DNA of 7,318 bases, taken from the NCBI GenBank assembly GCA_915070235.1, contig CAJZFM010000101.1:1-7318 (forward strand), read 5' to 3'. The notes below the pieces were generated by a model. That model saw nothing but the letters and a program-made list of their open reading frames with translations, did no database searches and was not told the origin of the DNA. Within the stretch, counting starts at the first letter, position 1. Every line of letters starts with the position of its first letter. This DNA is from an uncultured Capnocytophaga sp. (GTDB lineage: Bacteria; Bacteroidota; Bacteroidia; Flavobacteriales; Flavobacteriaceae). Position numbers and translations under genes: made by a program. Positions 4,604 to 7,318 of the stretch are shown here, in pieces.

Positions 4604-7102
4604 ATGCGTAAATATCTATTATTCTGGGGAGTATTCCTCTGCATAATCCCCTCGTTACTCGCCCAAGAGGCGATCTCAGTACGCGGACGTGTTACCGACA
4701 CACAAGGCCAGCCCCTCTTAGGGGTAAGTGTCATCTTAGAAGGCACCACCAAAGGGGCGTCTACCAATGAAAAAGGCTTCTATGAAGTCCATCATGTCCC
4801 TGTAGGAAAACAGACCTTTGTCTTTAGCTCCATGGGCTACCAAACGGTAAAGCAAGACTTTGACGTCGCTCCTAACCCATCGGGCACCCATACCCACTTG
4901 GATATTACCCTCCAGGAAGAAGCCCAACAGCTCCAAGAAGTAGAGATCATTGGTCGCCGAGAAAGTTCCTACAAGAACACCACTTCTTTCTCTGGTACCA
5001 AGACGGCCACTGCAATCCGCGACATTCCCCAAACCATCAACTATGTAACCAAAGAGGTTATCCTTGACCAAGGTGCCTCCACAGTGAATGATGTGGTAAA
5101 GAATGTCAGCGGGGTAAGCCAATACACCACCTATAACGACTTTAGTATCCGTGGTTTCCGCACCACAGGGAACCGCAATTCAGGCAACCTGCTCAATGGA
5201 ATGCGTGCCCAAACCAGCCTTTGGTCGGCCTCTTCCTTAGCCAATATAGAGCGTGTGGAAGTCATCAAAGGCCCTGCCGCTGCCCTCTTTGGCAATGCTG
5301 CCCCTGGAGGTATCATCAACCGAGTGACCAAGAAACCGCTCTTGGAGCGCCAACATTCCGTTTCAGTAAACACTGGTAGCTGGGGTACACTCAAGAGCTA
5401 TGGCGACTTCACTGGCCCCTTGAACGAAAGCAAAAGCCTGCTCTATCGCCTCAACCTCGGTTATGAAACCACCGATGGGTATCGCGACCTACAAGGGCGT
5501 AACACCCTCACCATTGCCCCCTCTTTCTCCTTTATTCCCAATGAGAAAACCCGCTTCAATGTGGATATAACTTACTATCGCTTATACGGTAAGGTAGACC
5601 GCGGACAAACCATCTTTGGCGATGCCGACCTCTACTCGGTGCCTATCACCCGCTCGCTCAGTGCAACCAATGATTTCCTAAGAGAAACCCAAGTGAATGT
5701 CACCTTAGGGCTTACTCACAAGATTACTGAAGACCTTTCCTTCAATAGTACCTACCTAAATTCTTCTTATAGCGAAGACCTCAGAGAGCATAACCAAGCC
5801 AATAGCTACTATATGCAACAAGGGAACAAAGCCAACACAGGTGACCAAAGCAAAATCCTGATGCAGGCACTGCTAAGACAACGTACTTTCCGCAACAATA
5901 GCTTTAACAACTACTTCAACTACAACTTTACCACAGGCCCCGTAAAACACACTCTTTTGATAGGTTATGACTACTTCCAAGTAGAACAACTTCCTGGCGC
6001 CTCCCAACTTACCGCAGGAGGCTATTTGCTTAAAAATGGAAAGACTACCACCACCTTTGATCCTGCCAAACTCAATACCTATGTAGTGGATGCCAACAAC
6101 AAACCGCTGACCAATGTGGCTGTATTTGACCTAAACAATCCCACCGCTGGTAACGCCATGAAAGAGACCAACAAATATATCTTTACCGCTGGTAATACCA
6201 AACCCACCCTACAGACCTCTCATGGGATTTATCTACAAGAACAATTGGAATTCAGTATCGTAAAAGTGCTCCTAGGCCTTCGTAAAGAGTTCTTCCAAGA
6301 CTTCCTCAACTATAAACAAAACAATGAGGAGACCATAGAACAGCAAGCCCTTATACCTCGTGTAGGTCTGGTCATTACCGCTACGGATAACATCAACTTC
6401 TACTCCACTTGGATGAAAGGCTTCGAGCCACAGAGTGCTGATAACCAGTCCGATCCTGACCGCTATGGTGGCCCCTTTGACCCTGTCTATAGCGAACTCT
6501 ATGAGGTAGGTGCCAAAACGGATTGGTTCCAAAAGCGCCTAAGTGCCACCGCCTCAGTCTTTAAGATTATCCAGCAGAACACCCTCTACCCTGCTTCCCC
6601 TGCGGTGCCTGGTAAGCCTGACTACAAAATGCAAATTGGTGAGGAGGAGTCCAACGGATTCGAGTTTGACCTAGCAGGAGAAATCGCCCCTAACTGGAGT
6701 ATCTTGGCCAGCTACGCTTATATAGATGCCCGTATCACCAAGACCGCCAGCAATAGCGAAAAGGACTTTGATATGCAGCGCCCCTCTACCCCTCGCCATT
6801 CGGGGAATATCTGGACAAAGTACATCATCACCGAAGGTCCTCTCAAGCACTTAGGCCTGGGGGCTGGATACAACTTTGTCACCGAGCGCTACGGACAGGT
6901 AGGCCGCCGAGCCAACACCACTGTATACCCTGGTTATGGCCTAGTGAATGCAGTACTCTACTACAAAATCAACCAAATACAGCTCCAACTGAACCTCAAC
7001 AATGTACTGAACAAAACCCATTGGGTAGGCGGCTACGACAAACTACGCTCCTTCCCTGGTGCTCCGCGCAACATAAATGTGACAGTTTCCTATAAATTTT
7101 AA
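4604..7102 (+). CDS. TonB-dependent siderophore-type outer-membrane receptor
   Basis: An outer-membrane active transporter, powered by TonB-ExbBD, of the siderophore receptor type (FhuA-like, 832 residues). A Sec signal peptide (MRKYLLFWGVFLCIIPSLLA) is probably cut after A20. Residues 24-104 form a carboxypeptidase-regulatory-like beta domain (VRGRVTDTQGQPLLGVSVIL...STNEKGFYEV), common in Bacteroidota receptors. EVEIIGRR (112-119) is the likely TonB box region. The plug (about 125-245) includes IRDIPQTINYVT, the FSIRGFR motif (180-186) and the hallmark IERVEVIKGPAAALFG (215-230) with PGGIINRVTKKP (234-245). The rest is a 22-stranded barrel that ends NVTVSYKF, with the terminal Phe needed for Bam recognition. 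There is no STN signalling domain, so no FecA-type anti-sigma link is expected. The ligand is probably an iron-siderophore but is not defined by sequence. No transport or synthesis genes are adjacent; it has its own promoter and terminator. Confidence 0.93.
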   Translation: MRKYLLFWGVFLCIIPSLLAQEAISVRGRVTDTQGQPLLGVSVILEGTTKGASTNEKGFYEVHHVPVGKQTFVFSSMGYQTVKQDFDVAPNPSGTHTHLDITLQEEAQQLQEVEIIGRRESSYKNTTSFSGTKTATAIRDIPQTINYVTKEVILDQGASTVNDVVKNVSGVSQYTTYNDFSIRGFRTTGNRNSGNLLNGMRAQTSLWSASSLANIERVEVIKGPAAALFGNAAPGGIINRVTKKPLLERQHSVSVNTGSWGTLKSYGDFTGPLNESKSLLYRLNLGYETTDGYRDLQGRNTLTIAPSFSFIPNEKTRFNVDITYYRLYGKVDRGQTIFGDADLYSVPITRSLSATNDFLRETQVNVTLGLTHKITEDLSFNSTYLNSSYSEDLREHNQANSYYMQQGNKANTGDQSKILMQALLRQRTFRNNSFNNYFNYNFTTGPVKHTLLIGYDYFQVEQLPGASQLTAGGYLLKNGKTTTTFDPAKLNTYVVDANNKPLTNVAVFDLNNPTAGNAMKETNKYIFTAGNTKPTLQTSHGIYLQEQLEFSIVKVLLGLRKEFFQDFLNYKQNNEETIEQQALIPRVGLVITATDNINFYSTWMKGFEPQSADNQSDPDRYGGPFDPVYSELYEVGAKTDWFQKRLSATASVFKIIQQNTLYPASPAVPGKPDYKMQIGEEESNGFEFDLAGEIAPNWSILASYAYIDARITKTASNSEKDFDMQRPSTPRHSGNIWTKYIITEGPLKHLGLGAGYNFVTERYGQVGRRANTTVYPGYGLVNAVLYYKINQIQLQLNLNNVLNKTHWVGGYDKLRSFPGAPRNINVTVSYKF

Positions 7103-7116
7103 TCCTCTATTTTAAG

Positions 7117-7146
7117 AAAAAGGTTGCCCCAATGGCAGCCTTTTTT
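7117..7146 (+). terminator. Rho-independent terminator of the receptor gene
   Basis: A 12-pair stem (7117-7128 with 7134-7145, including one G-U pair at 7124/7138) has the GC-rich core GGTTGCC / GGCAGCC and a 5-base loop CCAAT. It is followed through the T run 7141-7146 and lies 15 bases after the receptor stop. The A run on the left arm would also supply a T run for leftward transcription, so it may work in both directions. Confidence 0.9.
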
Positions 7147-7179
7147 ATTGCGTAATTCTTACTTCTAAGCAGGTTTTCC

Positions 7180-7210
7180 TTGACTTTTAAGGGGAAATGT
7201 AGTATCTTTG
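7180..7210 (+). promoter_or_regulatory. Predicted Bacteroidota-type promoter for the right-hand gene
   Basis: TTG (7180-7182, within CCTTGAC) and TATCTTTG (7203-7210) are separated by 20 bases, matching the Bacteroidota primary-sigma promoter pattern TTG-N19/20-TAnnTTTG. It is the best promoter in the window. Transcription would begin near 7215-7217, giving a leader of about 50 nucleotides before ATG 7266. Confidence 0.75.
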
Positions 7211-7265
7211 CAGCGGCTTAAATGTGAAAAACACCTAAATCAGCCAATTAACAGACTAACACATT

Positions 7266-7318
7266 ATGAATAACATAGTAAACTCTCTCAACAAAGCCTT
7301 CTTAAAACTTAAACCCAG
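7266..7318 (+). CDS. N-terminal fragment of an unidentified protein, possibly a type IIG-like R-M enzyme
   Basis: An open frame starts at ATG 7266 and runs off the window after 17 full codons, MNNIVNSLNKAFLKLKP, with the next codon beginning AG (Ser or Arg). The preceding good promoter, the terminator of the previous gene and an AT-rich leader support a real start. From memory, the pattern SLNKAFLK(V/L)KP resembles the first residues of large Bacteroidota proteins that join a short N-terminal helical domain, a nuclease-like region and an Eco57I-type DNA methylase (type IIG-like restriction-modification). Seventeen residues are too few to assign this, and regulators beginning with SLNKAF are a competing possibility. 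Existence of the gene is likely; its identity is tentative. Confidence 0.6.
   Translation, partial: MNNIVNSLNKAFLKLKP

Noticed and set aside
4736..5394. Minus-strand open frames opposite the TonB receptor (4736-5122, 5131-5394; also 6272-6532)
   Set aside because: The opposing frame encodes clear signal-peptide, plug and barrel motifs; the antisense translations look random.
7211..7265. Possible leader hairpin or riboswitch (GTG-AAAAA-CAC and GGCT...AGCC)
   Set aside because: Only 3-4 base pairs per helix, no known riboswitch core, and no terminator or anti-terminator pairing.

Overview
The window reads as chromosomal DNA of a Bacteroidota bacterium, most likely Flavobacteriaceae and possibly Capnocytophaga-like. 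The evidence is threefold. The protein variants are of this phylum: a Map with an EHD ligand motif, and a TonB receptor carrying an N-terminal carboxypeptidase-regulatory-like domain. No Shine-Dalgarno sequences are visible ahead of the starts. Three intergenic elements match the Bacteroidota -7 promoter consensus TAnnTTTG. The genus is a guess; the phylum is fairly secure.

Layout from left to right. (1) Positions 1-995, + strand: the 3' part of pdxA (vitamin B6 synthesis), with its 5' end outside the window. (2) Positions 996-1123: an AT-rich spacer with heptanucleotide repeats at both ends, in opposite orientations, forming a 15-bp perfect inverted repeat. (3) Positions 1124-2800, + strand: a complete transporter of the AspT/YidE-YbjL family, with duplicated membrane halves around two RCK_C-like domains. 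(4) Positions 2801-2911: a convergent terminator region with one hairpin serving each strand. (5) Positions 4445-2878, - strand: a two-gene operon, map (type I methionine aminopeptidase) followed by a class I SAM-dependent methyltransferase, joined by a 1-nt TAATG stop/start overlap. (6) Positions 4446-4603: a divergent promoter region with a -7 element for each direction, a second heptanucleotide tandem array and an imperfect palindrome that could be an operator. (7) Positions 4604-7102, + strand: a complete TonB-dependent siderophore-type receptor ending in a strong terminator. (8) Positions 7180-7318: a well-formed promoter and the first 17 codons of another + strand gene.

The genes do not form one pathway. 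They cover cofactor synthesis, anion or amino acid transport, N-terminal protein maturation and outer-membrane iron-chelate uptake. The receptor appears monocistronic.

No clearly new multi-gene system is contained in the window. The points most worth a second look are three. The first is the shared YAATNNN heptad pattern in two separate promoter spacers. The second is the tight coupling of an uncharacterised methyltransferase to map. The third is the truncated right-hand gene, whose first residues resemble, from memory, the start of Bacteroidota type IIG-like restriction-modification proteins.
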